Shown piece by piece: positions 41,195-49,952 of a stretch of 64,000 nt of DNA (its first letter is position 1; every line of letters begins with the position of its first letter). Where the stretch lies: NCBI RefSeq assembly GCF_900078365.1, contig NZ_LT598653.1, forward strand, positions 3,729,501 to 3,793,500, read 5' to 3'. Both the position numbers and the translations under genes were made by a program. The notes under the pieces are model-generated. The model saw only the letters and a program-made list of their open reading frames with translations, had not been told where the DNA came from and ran no database searches. The stretch is from an uncultured Sphingopyxis sp. (GTDB lineage Bacteria; Pseudomonadota; Alphaproteobacteria; Sphingomonadales; Sphingomonadaceae).

Positions 41195-41272
41195 GCCGCG
41201 CGGTTTAGCGGCTGTGCGCCCCAAGTCCAGCACGTTGACAGTGCGCCCGCGCCCGCTTAGCCCCACCGCACG

Positions 41273-42488
41273 ATGGCGAGCCTGCTCCACCAGATTCAGC
41301 ATCAGAGCGTGACGATCGCGAAGCCGCTGCCGCTCGACAGCGGGCAGGCGCTGCCGTCGGTGACGATCGCCTGGCAGAGCTATGGCGCGCTGAACGCCGA
41401 CAAATCGAACGCGGTGCTGATCTGCCACGCGCTCACCGGCGACCAATATGTCGCGAGCGACCATCCGGCGACGGGCAAACCCGGCTGGTGGGCGCGCATG
41501 GTCGGCCCCGGCAAGCCGATCGACACCGACCGTTTCCACGTCATCTGCGCCAATGTGCTCGGCAGCTGCATGGGCACCAGCGGCCCCGCGACCCCCGACA
41601 CCGCGACCGGCGCGCCGCTGGGCATGCAATTCCCCGTCATCACGATCACCGACATGGTGCGCGCGCAGGCGATGCTGCTCGATCATCTCGGCATTTCGCG
41701 CCTCCATGCGGTTGTCGGCGGGTCGATGGGCGGGATGCAGACGCTCGCCTGGGCGGCGACCTATCCCGAGCGGCTCGCCTCGGCGCTCGTCATCGCGAGC
41801 GCGGCGCGCCATTCGGCGCCCATCGTGTCGGCGCAACTGCAGGCCGAATCGCCCTTCGGGCTGCTCGGCCAGCCGCTGCGCCGCCCAGGCGGCCGCGGCG
41901 CGCCATTCGGCGCAGAATATCGCGTTCCACGAGGTCGGGCGGCAGGCGATCATGGCCGATCCCGACTGGCAAGGCGGCCAATATTACAGCAGCGAGCGCG
42001 CGCCCACCAAAGGCCTCGCGGTCGCGCGCATGGCGGCGCACATCACCTATCTCTCCGAGGAAGGGCTGACCGAGAAATTTGGCCGCCGTCTGCAGGCGCG
42101 CGACATCAAGAGCTTCGGCTTCGACGCCGATTTCCAGGTCGAATCCTATTTGCGGCATCAGGGTCTCGCCTTCACCGACCGCTTCGACGCCAACGCCTAT
42201 CTCTATATCACGCGCGCGATGGACTATTTCGACCTCGCCGATCCGCACGACGGTCGCCTCGCGGGCGCCTTCGCCAATGCCAAGGAGGTGCGCTTCACGC
42301 TCGTGAGCTTCGACACCGACTGGCTCTATCCGACGTCCGAATCGCGCCGCGTCGTGCAGGCGCTGCAAAGCGTCGGCGCGGCGGCGAGCTTCGTCGAGCT
42401 GTCGGCGCCCTTCGGCCACGACAGCTTCCTCCTCGACGTGCCCGCGCTCGACCGGCTCGTCGCCGGCGCGCTCGGATCGGGTTTCTGA
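41273..42488 (+). pseudogene. metX: Homoserine O-acetyltransferase, disrupted by a 94-bp insertion
   Basis: The N-terminal part is normal MetX: SVTIAWQSYGALNADKSNAVLICHALTGDQYVA, MGTSGPATPDTATGAPLGMQFPVITITDMVRAQAMLLDHLGI, and the nucleophile Ser in VVGGSMGGMQTLAWAATYPERLASALVIASAARHSA. The remaining part (QNIAFHEVGRQAIMADPDWQGGQYYSSERAPTKGL...FSAPFGHDSFLLD-like SAPFGHDSFLLDVPAL with Asp/His) is in another frame. A 20-bp direct repeat at 41800 and 41894 bounds the extra 94 bases, whose deletion gives a 373-residue MetX. As sequenced the first frame runs on, out of frame, and joins metW in frame (600 codons). metW overlaps the stop by one base. Confidence 0.88.
41800..41913. repeat. 20-bp direct repeats bounding extra DNA in metX
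   Basis: CGCGGCGCGCCATTCGGCGC is found at 41800-41819 and 41894-41913, offset 94 bases. At the protein level both copies encode AARHSA. The intervening DNA has no recognised protein match by eye and contains a GCCGCC-CA-GGCGGC hairpin at 41880-41893. Confidence 0.9.
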
Positions 42489-43075
42489 TGGCGCTGCGCC
42501 CCGACCTCGCGATCATCGCCGACGCCGTGCCGTCATCGGCGCGTGTGCTCGATGTCGGCTGCGGCGACGGCGAGCTGATGGTTGCTCTGCAGGGCAAGGG
42601 GGTCGACGCGCGCGGGCTCGAAATCGATCCGGCGAACGTCACCGCGGCGATCGCGCGCGGCCAGTCGGTCGTGCAGGGCGACGCCAACCACGACCTCGCC
42701 GACTATCCCGACGACGCCTTCGACTATGCGATCCTGTCGCAGACGCTCCAGACCACCGAGCGTCCCGACCGCGTCGTCGACGAACTATTGCGCATCGCGC
42801 CGCGCGCCTTCGTCAGCTTTCCCAATTTCGCGCACTGGCGCGTCCGGCTCGCGCTGCTGTGGAACGGCCGGATGCCGGTGACGCGACTGCTGCCCGTCGC
42901 CTGGTACGAAACGCCGAACATCCACCATGTCACGGTCAGCGACTTCCGCGAGCTCGTGCGCGCCAAGGGCATCAAGGTCGAGCGCGTCTGGCACCTCTCG
43001 GGCGACAAGCCGGCGAGCGACGCCGCCGCCAGCTGGCGCGCCGAGCACGCGATCTTCCTGATCGCGCGCAGTTAA
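42488..43075 (+). CDS. metW: MetW methionine biosynthesis protein
   Basis: The 195-residue protein has the methyltransferase-like motif VLDVGCGDGELMVALQGKGVDARGLEID and MetW-specific stretches: VQGDANHDLADYPDDAFDYAILSQTLQTT, FVSFPNFAHWRVRLALLWNGRMPVTRLLPVAWYETPNIHHVTVSDFREL. MetW partners MetX in homoserine acetylation. The ATG overlaps the metX stop (TGATG). Length is typical. Confidence 0.94.
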   Translation: MALRPDLAIIADAVPSSARVLDVGCGDGELMVALQGKGVDARGLEIDPANVTAAIARGQSVVQGDANHDLADYPDDAFDYAILSQTLQTTERPDRVVDELLRIAPRAFVSFPNFAHWRVRLALLWNGRMPVTRLLPVAWYETPNIHHVTVSDFRELVRAKGIKVERVWHLSGDKPASDAAASWRAEHAIFLIARS

Positions 43076-43210
43076 TCCTCCCTGCGGCGAAGCCGTGGGG
43101 AGGGGGACCGCGCCCGAAGGGCGTGGTGGAGGGGCCGCGACGTCGCGCTATTTGCCCCTCCGTCGGCGCTTCGCGCCGCCACCTCCCCATCGCTCCGCGA
43201 CAGGGAAGAT
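43076..43210. repeat. Large palindrome, 'TCCTCCCTG...CAGGGAGGA' family
   Basis: The left arm TCCTCCCTGCGGCGAAGCC with TGGGGAGGGGG faces CCACCTCCCCATCGCTCCGC and ACAGGGA, with an internal GAGGGGC/GCCCCTC pair. It lies between the convergent metW and tetR genes. Copies are at 57595-57730 and 61163-61295. Confidence 0.8.
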
Positions 43211-43213
43211 CCA

Positions 43214-43849
43214 TCAATCCCGCTTCTTCAGCCCGTTCGCGAGCAGATCATTCGCGATCGCCGCGATCTCCGAAATGTCGCTGTCAGTGTCCCAGAGCCC
43301 GTAACGCATCCCCAGGAACACGTTCATCCCGCCGATCGCCCAGGCGTGAATCTCGCTGACGTCGCCGCGGATCTCGCCACGCGCCGCGCCCGTCTCCAGC
43401 CGCTGGCGCACGCGCGCGACGGTCGTTTCATAGTGGCGGCGATAGCTTGCGTAATCGACGAACTCGGCCTCGTCGATGATGCGGTAGATCTCCTTATGCT
43501 CGCGCACGAAGCCGAGATAGGATTCGAGCCCGATGCGCTCGGCGCTGATCTCGTCGGGCGCCGCCTGCACGAGCGGCGTCACATGATCGCGCAATTGCTC
43601 GCTCATATAGCGGACGAGCGCCTGAAAGATTTCCTCTTTCGAATCGAAATAGGTGTAGAAGCTGCCGAGCGCCGTGCCCGCGCGGCGCGTGATTGCGCTG
43701 ATCGACGCCTCGTGAAAACCGCGCTCGCCGAATTCGACCGCCGCCGCATCGAGCAGCTTGCGCAGCGTCCGCCGCCCGCGTTCGGTGCGCGGCGTCTTGT
43801 CGCGCGCATCGCCCGCGCCTTCTCCTGTTTCGGTCCGCGGCTGATCCAT
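43214..43849 (-). CDS. TetR-family regulator
   Basis: The 211-residue protein has the TetR helix-turn-helix (LRKLLDAAAVEFGERGFHEASISAITRRAGTALGSFYTYFDSKEEIFQALVRYM) and a helical ligand-binding C-terminus (YLGFVREHKEIYRIIDEAEFVDYASYRRHYE). The ATG at 43849 has GGAAAGG upstream; longer starts at 43891 or 43960 lack a better site and reach the operator region. It is divergent from a TonB-dependent receptor gene and probably controls it. The ligand is unknown. Confidence 0.88.
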   Translation of the reverse strand: MDQPRTETGEGAGDARDKTPRTERGRRTLRKLLDAAAVEFGERGFHEASISAITRRAGTALGSFYTYFDSKEEIFQALVRYMSEQLRDHVTPLVQAAPDEISAERIGLESYLGFVREHKEIYRIIDEAEFVDYASYRRHYETTVARVRQRLETGAARGEIRGDVSEIHAWAIGGMNVFLGMRYGLWDTDSDISEIAAIANDLLANGLKKRD

Positions 43850-43939
43850 GGCTGCCTTTCCGTCTCCCCCTCCGTCCGGCTCCGCCTGCATCGTGGCATT
43901 TCCGCACCACTGGCAAGCAAAAAACGACGAAGTCCGTTT

Positions 43940-43973
43940 CCAAATTGAAACTTGGTTCATGTTTCATTATTGG
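43940..43973. promoter_or_regulatory. Candidate TetR operator in the divergent promoter region
   Basis: CCAAATTGAAAC and GTTTCATTATTGG form an imperfect inverted repeat separated by nine bases (core TGAAAC-N9-GTTTCA). It lies in an AT-rich island between the tetR start (43849) and the TonB receptor start (44055). Its symmetry fits a TetR-type dimer pair. Confidence 0.5.
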
Positions 43974-44054
43974 AAGCGGCGCGGCTTGGCAAGCACCGGC
44001 CCAAGAAAAGCAGGAAGGGCGGCGAGGGGTCGCCCATCACATGGGAGAGTTTTC

Positions 44055-46418
44055 ATGCGTCCTTTCGTCCGCCCGCTGCACCGTGCCGTCCTCGCCACCA
44101 GCGCGCTTTCGATGATCGCCTTCGCCCCGCCCGCGCTCGCGCAGGAGGAGGGCGCCGCCGGCGCCGGCGACGGCGAGATCATCGTCACCGCGCGCCGCCG
44201 CGACGAACGGCTGATCGACGTCCCCGTCGCGATCACCGCTTACTCGGGCGAGACGCTCGCAAAGGCGGGCGCGATCGACATCACCGACATCGGCGCGACG
44301 ACGCCGAACACGACGCTCGAAGTCTCGCGCGGCGCCAATTCGACGCTCAGCGCCTTTATCCGCGGCGTCGGCCAGCAGGACCCGGTGTCGGGCTTCGAGC
44401 AGGGCGTCGGCATCTATCTCGACGACGTCTATCTCAACCGCCCGCAGGCCGCGGTGCTCGACATCTACGACGTCGAGCGGATCGAGGTGCTGCGCGGGCC
44501 GCAGGGCACGCTCTATGGCCGCAACACGATCGGCGGCGCGGTCAAATATGTGACGAAGCCGTTGCCGCAGGAATTCTCGCTCAAGATCAAGGGCACGCTC
44601 GGCACCTATGATCAGGCCGACCTCATCGTCACAGCGAGCGCGCCGCTGAGCGACATCGTCCGTATCGGCGCGTCGGGGGCGCGGCTGTCGCGCGGCGGTT
44701 TCGGCGACAATCTCACCACCGGCCTCGAAAATTACAACAAGGACGTCTGGGCGGCGCGCGGCACCGTCGAGCTCGGCGGCTATGGCGAGCCGGTGCTGAT
44801 CCGCATCTCGGGCGATTATTCGAAGGACAAAAGCAATCCGCGCGGCGGCCACCGCCTGATCCCCAGCCTCGCGACCGACCAGCCGGTGCTCGACGACGTG
44901 TTCGACAGTCGCGGCGGGCTCAACGACCCGACGCAGGACATCGAAGCCTATGGTCTCGCGATGAACGTCACCGCCGAGCTCAGCGATACGCTCACGCTGC
45001 GCTCGATCAGCGCGTGGCGCAAGGACCGGTCGGCGACCCCGATCGACTTCGACGCGCTGCCCGCGGTCGACGTCGACGTCCCCGGCTTCTATTTCAACGA
45101 ACAGATCAGCCAGGAATTCCAGCTGCTCTACGAGGGCGACCGGCTGAAGGGCCTGCTCGGCTTCTATTATCTCGACGCGACCGCCGACACGCTGTTCGAC
45201 GTGCGCATCTTCAACACCTTCGCCGGGCTGACGGCCTTTACCGAGGCCGACGTCGACACCACGACCTTTGCCGTCTTCGGCGACGCGACCTTCGATTTCA
45301 CCGACCGGCTCAGCCTCTCGATCGGCGGCCGCTATACCTGGGACAAGCGCAGCGCTTCGATCCTGCGGCAGAATTATCTCGGCGGCGGATCGCCCGTCTT
45401 CGGCGGCGCCGGGGTGCCCTTCGGTGCGCCGGGCACCGATTTCGAGGGCAGCCGCAACTTCAACAAATTCACCCCGCGCGCCTCGCTGTCGTTCAAGCCG
45501 ACCCCCGACCACACGCTCTATGCAAGCTATTCGCAGGGCTTCAAGGGCGGCGGCTTCGACCCGCGCGGGGTCGGCGTCAACGCGCCGACCGACAATGCGA
45601 ACGGCGTCCCGAGCGACGCGGAGGTCGCGGCCTTCCTCAGCTTCCTTCCCGAACAGGTCGACAGCTACGAGGTCGGCTATAAGGGCAGCCTGCTGGACGG
45701 CGCGCTGAACGTCGCGCTCGCGGCCTTCTACGCCGACTATACCGACGTCCAGATTCCGGGCTCGGTCGCCTGCACCGTCGACGGCCTGCCCAGCTTCTGC
45801 GGCGTCGTGTCGAACGCCGGCAAGGCAACGTTCAAGGGCCTCGAATTCGAAGGCCGTGCGCGGCTCGGCGAGGATCTCGCGGCGGTGGGCGACCGGCTGA
45901 CGCTGTCGACCGCGCTCGGCTTCATCGACGCGCAGTACAAGGAATATATCACCAACATCCTCGATCCCGACACGGGAGAGAATGTGCCGACCGACGTCGC
46001 CGATTATCGCGAAGTGCAGAACACGCCGAAATGGACCGCGAGCGGCACCCTCGCCTATTCGGCGCCGGTCGGCGATGGCGACATCAATTTCGCGACGACG
46101 CTGTCCTATCGCAGCAAGACCTATCAGTTCGAGATTCCGAACCCCTATATCGACCAGAAGGGCTTCGCGCTGCTCGACGCCAGCCTCGTCTATACCGCGC
46201 CGGGCGACCGCTGGAGCATCGGCCTGTTCGGCAAGAATCTGACCAACAAGAAATACAAGACATCGGGCTATACTTTCGTCGTCGCCGACCCGGAAACCGG
46301 CGCCATCCCGACCGGCGCCAATGGCCTGCCGCTCTCGGCGCTTGGCACCGAAGGAACGCTCACCGCCTTCTACGGCAACCCGCGCCAGCTCTTCGTGACC
46401 GGCACGGTCAAATTCTGA
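44055..46418 (+). CDS. TonB-dependent outer-membrane receptor
   Basis: The 787-residue protein has a signal peptide (ATSALSMIAFAPPALAQ) and a TonB box region (DGEIIVTARRRDERLIDVPVAITAYSGETLAKAGAIDITDIG). The plug domain contains IRGVGQQDPVSGFEQGVGIYLDDVYLNRPQAAVLDIYDVERIEVLRGPQGTLYGRNTIGGAVKYVTK. The beta-barrel ends GNPRQLFVTGTVKF with the terminal Phe. It is the common sphingomonad receptor type used for iron chelates or small organic molecules. GGGAGAG precedes the ATG at 44055. The divergent TetR gene suggests control by the imported compound. No enzyme neighbour reveals the substrate. Confidence 0.93.
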   Translation: MRPFVRPLHRAVLATSALSMIAFAPPALAQEEGAAGAGDGEIIVTARRRDERLIDVPVAITAYSGETLAKAGAIDITDIGATTPNTTLEVSRGANSTLSAFIRGVGQQDPVSGFEQGVGIYLDDVYLNRPQAAVLDIYDVERIEVLRGPQGTLYGRNTIGGAVKYVTKPLPQEFSLKIKGTLGTYDQADLIVTASAPLSDIVRIGASGARLSRGGFGDNLTTGLENYNKDVWAARGTVELGGYGEPVLIRISGDYSKDKSNPRGGHRLIPSLATDQPVLDDVFDSRGGLNDPTQDIEAYGLAMNVTAELSDTLTLRSISAWRKDRSATPIDFDALPAVDVDVPGFYFNEQISQEFQLLYEGDRLKGLLGFYYLDATADTLFDVRIFNTFAGLTAFTEADVDTTTFAVFGDATFDFTDRLSLSIGGRYTWDKRSASILRQNYLGGGSPVFGGAGVPFGAPGTDFEGSRNFNKFTPRASLSFKPTPDHTLYASYSQGFKGGGFDPRGVGVNAPTDNANGVPSDAEVAAFLSFLPEQVDSYEVGYKGSLLDGALNVALAAFYADYTDVQIPGSVACTVDGLPSFCGVVSNAGKATFKGLEFEGRARLGEDLAAVGDRLTLSTALGFIDAQYKEYITNILDPDTGENVPTDVADYREVQNTPKWTASGTLAYSAPVGDGDINFATTLSYRSKTYQFEIPNPYIDQKGFALLDASLVYTAPGDRWSIGLFGKNLTNKKYKTSGYTFVVADPETGAIPTGANGLPLSALGTEGTLTAFYGNPRQLFVTGTVKF

Positions 46419-46544
46419 TTTTTCGGACAATATGGGGGAGAAGGGGGCGTCCGTTGCGGCGCCTCTTTTTCTTTTGAGGCAAGTCGGCCAGCAAGCCGCG
46501 GCGCACATGACCGTTTTGGCGTGGAGAGCGAACACACCAAAGAT

Positions 46545-46625
46545 TCGTCATTCCCGCGAAAGCGGGAACCCAGTGTGGGATCAACCTACGTGCGCTCTGG
46601 GTCCCCGCTTTCGTGGGGATGACGA
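46545..46625. repeat. Palindrome, 'CATTCCCGCGAAAGCGGGAACCCA' family
   Basis: TCGTCATTCCCGCGAAAGCGGGAA and the inverted arm CCCCGCTTTCGTGGGGATGACGA enclose about 35 bases between the convergent TonB receptor and CoA-transferase genes. It is related to the other CCGCGAAGGCGG elements. Confidence 0.78.
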
Positions 46626-46661
46626 TGTAAGAAACGACAGCTACCGGCCGCCAACCCGCCC

Positions 46662-47783
46662 TCAACCACCCAGCGGCGGCGCACCTTTTTCAGCCGCCAT
46701 CCGCTCGTCGTCGATCACGATCGGGCTCGCGACGCCATCGACGAAGGCCCCCGCGGGCCGGAAGCGCATCCCGCGCGCGAGCACCTGCGGATCGGCGAAC
46801 ACGCCCGCCAGATCGTTGATCGGCCCCGCCGGCACACCCTCGGCCTCGAGCGCCACCGACAGCGGCTGCGCTTCCCAGCCCGCGATCTTTGCCGCGAGCA
46901 GCGGGATCAGCTCGGCGCGGTTCGCCAGCCGTGCGGCATTGGTCGCAAAGCGCCGATCACCGGCCCAGCCCGGCGCGCCGAGCACCGCGCACAATCTGCC
47001 GAACTGCCCATCGTTGCCGACCGCGATCACCAGCTGGCCGTCGGCGGTCGCGAACGCCTGATAGGGCACGACATTGGCGTGGCCGTTGCCCATCCGGCGC
47101 GGCGGCACGCCGCTCGCGAGATAATTGGCGGCCTGGTTGGCGAGCACCCCGACCTGGCAATCGAGCAAGGCCATGTCGATATGCGCGCCCGTTCCGGTGA
47201 CGTCACGACGTCGCAGCGCGGCGAGAATCGCGACGGCCGAATACATGCCCGTGAAGATGTCGGCATAGGCGATTCCGGCCTTTTGCGGCGCGCCGTCGGG
47301 CTCGCCGGTCAGCGACATCGCGCCGCCCATCGCCTGAATGATGAAGTCATAGCCCGCGCGGTGCGCATAGGGCCCGGTCTGGCCGAAACCGGTGATCGAA
47401 CAGACGACCAGCCGCGGAAAGTCGGCGCGGAGCTTCGCCGGGTCGAGGCCGTATTTGGCGAGGCCGCCGACCTTGTAATTCTCGATCACGACATCGGCGC
47501 CGGCGATCAACTCGCGTGCCGCGGCCTGCCCCTCGGCGCGCGCGATATCGATCGCCACCCCCGCCTTGCCGCGGTTGGTGCTGTGATAATAAGCCGCGCC
47601 CAGATTCTCGCCGTCCGCGCCCCGGATGAAGGGCGGCCCCCAGCTGCGCGTGTCGTCGCCCGCGCCCGGCCGCTCGACCTTGACCACCTCTGCGCCGAGG
47701 TCGGCGAGCAATTGCCCGCACCACGGCCCCGCGAGCACCCGCGCCAGTTCGACGACGCGGATGCCTTCGAGCGGCTTAGGCAA
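46662..47783 (-). CDS. Family III CoA-transferase, probably succinyl-CoA:glutarate CoA-transferase
   Basis: The 373-residue protein begins PLEGIRVVELARVLAGPWCGQLLADLGAEVVKVERPGAGDDTRSWGPPFI, the family III start. GFGQTGPYAHRAGYDFIIQAMGGAMSLTGEPDGAPQKAGIAYADIFTGMYSAVAILAAL is also typical. It overlaps glutaryl-CoA dehydrogenase by eight bases, and human SUGCT-like enzymes of this family make glutaryl-CoA from glutarate, so that substrate is the best inference. The catalytic Asp lies in the AYADI segment. Confidence 0.85.
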   Translation of the reverse strand: MPKPLEGIRVVELARVLAGPWCGQLLADLGAEVVKVERPGAGDDTRSWGPPFIRGADGENLGAAYYHSTNRGKAGVAIDIARAEGQAAARELIAGADVVIENYKVGGLAKYGLDPAKLRADFPRLVVCSITGFGQTGPYAHRAGYDFIIQAMGGAMSLTGEPDGAPQKAGIAYADIFTGMYSAVAILAALRRRDVTGTGAHIDMALLDCQVGVLANQAANYLASGVPPRRMGNGHANVVPYQAFATADGQLVIAVGNDGQFGRLCAVLGAPGWAGDRRFATNAARLANRAELIPLLAAKIAGWEAQPLSVALEAEGVPAGPINDLAGVFADPQVLARGMRFRPAGAFVDGVASPIVIDDERMAAEKGAPPLGG

Positions 47784-48978
47784 AGGCCGAAATGCCCGTG
47801 ATCGCGCGGCCCAGGATCAGCGCATGGACGTCGTGCGTGCCCTCATAGGTATTCACCGTTTCGAGATTCACCGCGTGGCGGATCACATGATAATCGGCCG
47901 AAATGCCGTTGCCGCCGTGCATGTCGCGCGCGACGCGCGCGATGTCGAGCGCCTTGCCACAATTGTTGCGCTTGAGCAGGCTGATCGCGTCGGGAATCAG
48001 GCGCCCCTCGTCGATGAGCCGGCCGACACGCAGCGCCGCCTGCGTCCCCAGCGCGATTTCGGTGAGCATGTTGGCGAGCTTCAACTGGACGATCTGGTTC
48101 GCCGCGAGCGGCCGCCCGAACTGCTGGCGCTCGAGCGTGTAGTTCCGCGCCGCCTCGTAACAGAATTCGGCCGCGCCCATCGCGCCCCAGCCGATTCCGT
48201 AGCGCGCGCGGTTGAGGCAGCCGAACGGCCCCTTGAGCCCCGAGACATGGGGAAGCAGCGCATCCTCGCCGACCTCGACCCCGTCCATCACGATCTCGCC
48301 GGTGACCGAGGCGCGCAGGCTGACCTTGCCCTCGATCTTCGGCGCCGACAGCCCCTTCATCCCCTTTTCGAGCAGGAAGCCGCGGATTGCGCCATCGTGC
48401 GCTTCCGACTTCGCCCACACGACGAAGACGTCGGCGATCGGCGAATTGGTGATCCACATCTTCGCGCCCTTGAGCCGGTATCCGCCCGCGACCTTTTCGG
48501 CGCGCGTGCGCATCCCGCCGGGATCGCTGCCGGCATCGGGTTCGGTGAGGCCGAAACAGCCGACGAGCTCGCCCGCGGTGAGCCCGGGCAGATATTTGCG
48601 CTTCTGCTCCTCGCTGCCATAGGCGTTGATCGGGTGGATCACGAGGCTGCTCTGCACCGAACAGGCCGACCGGTACCCCGAATCGATGCGCTCGACCTCG
48701 CGCGCGATCAACCCGTAAGAGACGTAGTTGAGTCCCGCGCCGCCATATTCGGGGTCAATCGTCGCGCCGAGCAGGCCGAGCGCGCCCATTTCGGACATGA
48801 TCTCGCGGTCGAACCGCTCGTCGAGAAAGGCCGAGGTCACGCGCGGCAACAGCGCATCGCTCGCATAGGCGCGCGCCGTGTCGCGCACCATCCGCTCTTC
48901 TTCGCTCAGTTCGGCGTCGAGCTGGAGGGGATCGAGCGGGTCGAGCGCCTCGATGCGCTGCGGGTCGGCGAGGGCCAT
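47776..48978 (-). CDS. gcdH: Glutaryl-CoA dehydrogenase
   Basis: The 400-residue flavoprotein matches GCDH: YGLIAREVERIDSGYRSACSVQSSLVIHPINAYGSEEQKRKYLPGL, GCFGLTEPDAGSDPGGMRTRA, MWITNSPIADVFVVWAK, LNRARYGIGWGAMGAAEFCYEAARNYTLERQQFG, and the C-terminus MHGGNGISADYHVIRHAVNLETVNTYEGTHDVHALILGRAITG with the catalytic Glu. It oxidatively decarboxylates glutaryl-CoA to crotonyl-CoA in lysine or glutarate breakdown. It leads a two-gene operon with the CoA-transferase. Confidence 0.93.
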   Translation of the reverse strand: MALADPQRIEALDPLDPLQLDAELSEEERMVRDTARAYASDALLPRVTSAFLDERFDREIMSEMGALGLLGATIDPEYGGAGLNYVSYGLIAREVERIDSGYRSACSVQSSLVIHPINAYGSEEQKRKYLPGLTAGELVGCFGLTEPDAGSDPGGMRTRAEKVAGGYRLKGAKMWITNSPIADVFVVWAKSEAHDGAIRGFLLEKGMKGLSAPKIEGKVSLRASVTGEIVMDGVEVGEDALLPHVSGLKGPFGCLNRARYGIGWGAMGAAEFCYEAARNYTLERQQFGRPLAANQIVQLKLANMLTEIALGTQAALRVGRLIDEGRLIPDAISLLKRNNCGKALDIARVARDMHGGNGISADYHVIRHAVNLETVNTYEGTHDVHALILGRAITGISAFA

Positions 48979-49024
48979 GAAACGGGCTTCCTTAAAAGGG
49001 CGGGCAGCCCTTGCGGAATGCGCG

Positions 49025-49933
49025 CTATGGGGTCTCTGCGGCCGTTTTGCGGGCCAGGGCGGCAGCCGGGCTGTCGCGCGGTTCCAATATCGCCGCCGTC
49101 TCGATCAGGTCAAGCGCGCGCCGCGCCTCGTGGTAGCGCCGCGCATCCATCAGCCATTCGCCCGCGACCTCCGCGCCGGGCATCGCCTCGACCTCGGCAA
49201 TCGCCTGGTCGGCCTGCCCCGCCGCCAGATAGCGCCGCGCGCGGTCGAGCCGTTCGGACGCACGCGGCGACTTGGTTCCCGCCGCGCGCACGACGAACAG
49301 CTCGCTCAGTTCGCGGCGCAGCCCGGTCCACAGGCTCCCGCTTCCGTCGCCGTTGCGTCCGACGAGCTGCGGCGCCAGCGCGTCGAGTTCGGTGCGCAGC
49401 CTTTCGAGCGTCACCGGGTCGCGCGACGTGTCGATGATCGTCTTGACCGCATTGGGCTGATCGTCGCCGAAACGCAGCCGCAGCTGCGCGTCGAGATAGC
49501 CCAGCGACAGCCCGCGATCGAGCGCGCGCCGCACCGCGAAGGCGACGAGCAACCCCTCGGCGCGCGAAGCATTGCCCGAAGCCGATTCGGCCTGGAGCGT
49601 GATGCGCGACAGCCGTTGTTCGAGCTCGGCGACGCGCGCCGCGAGCGCATTGGCGCCGTCGACCGGCGCCACCATCAGCGGCGGCGCCTCCGCGTCGCCT
49701 TTCGCCCCCGCGCCTGTCAGCAGCGGATTGGCCGCTCCCGCCGGCGCCGCGACCGTCCGCGCCGCGGGCGGCGCATCGATGCCGGCCAGCCAGCGATTCA
49801 CCGCCCATCCGCCGGCGACGATGCCGATCAGCAGCAGCAGGAAGGCCCCGATGGCGATGGCGCGGAACGATAGGCCCTTCGCCGGGACCGCCCCGTCGGC
49901 AGGCGGGGAGGTTTCGAAGCTGTCGATTGCCAT
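49025..49933 (-). CDS. Single-pass membrane protein next to hemD (HemX/mitofilin-like)
   Basis: The 302-residue protein has a cytoplasmic N-terminus, one membrane helix (FRAIAIGAFLLLLIGIVAGGWAVNRWL), a likely coiled coil (ANALAARVAELEQRLSRITLQAESA) and a helical C-terminal domain (FGDDQPNAVKTIIDTSRDPVTLERLRTELDALAPQLVGRNGDGS). A membrane protein of this layout lies after hemD in many alphaproteobacteria. The role in heme synthesis is not shown. It starts 19 bases after hemD and would be co-transcribed with hemC-hemD. Confidence 0.75.
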   Translation of the reverse strand: MAIDSFETSPPADGAVPAKGLSFRAIAIGAFLLLLIGIVAGGWAVNRWLAGIDAPPAARTVAAPAGAANPLLTGAGAKGDAEAPPLMVAPVDGANALAARVAELEQRLSRITLQAESASGNASRAEGLLVAFAVRRALDRGLSLGYLDAQLRLRFGDDQPNAVKTIIDTSRDPVTLERLRTELDALAPQLVGRNGDGSGSLWTGLRRELSELFVVRAAGTKSPRASERLDRARRYLAAGQADQAIAEVEAMPGAEVAGEWLMDARRYHEARRALDLIETAAILEPRDSPAAALARKTAAETP

Positions 49934-49952
49934 GTTTCTCTTTCGAACGACC

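Noticed and set aside
41195..41272. A SAM riboswitch upstream of metX
   Set aside because: The 78-base divergent gap shows no SAM-II or other pseudoknot pattern that I can recognise.
40795..41913. Insertion sequences or transposons as the cause of the hisC and metX interruptions
   Set aside because: The extra DNA is only about 90-110 bp, has no terminal inverted repeats shared between sites and the repeats differ in each gene, being native gene sequence rather than a target duplication typical of one element.
44037..46535. An 832-codon open frame on the minus strand opposite the second TonB receptor gene
   Set aside because: Same reasoning: complement of a high-GC gene, no motif or ribosome site.
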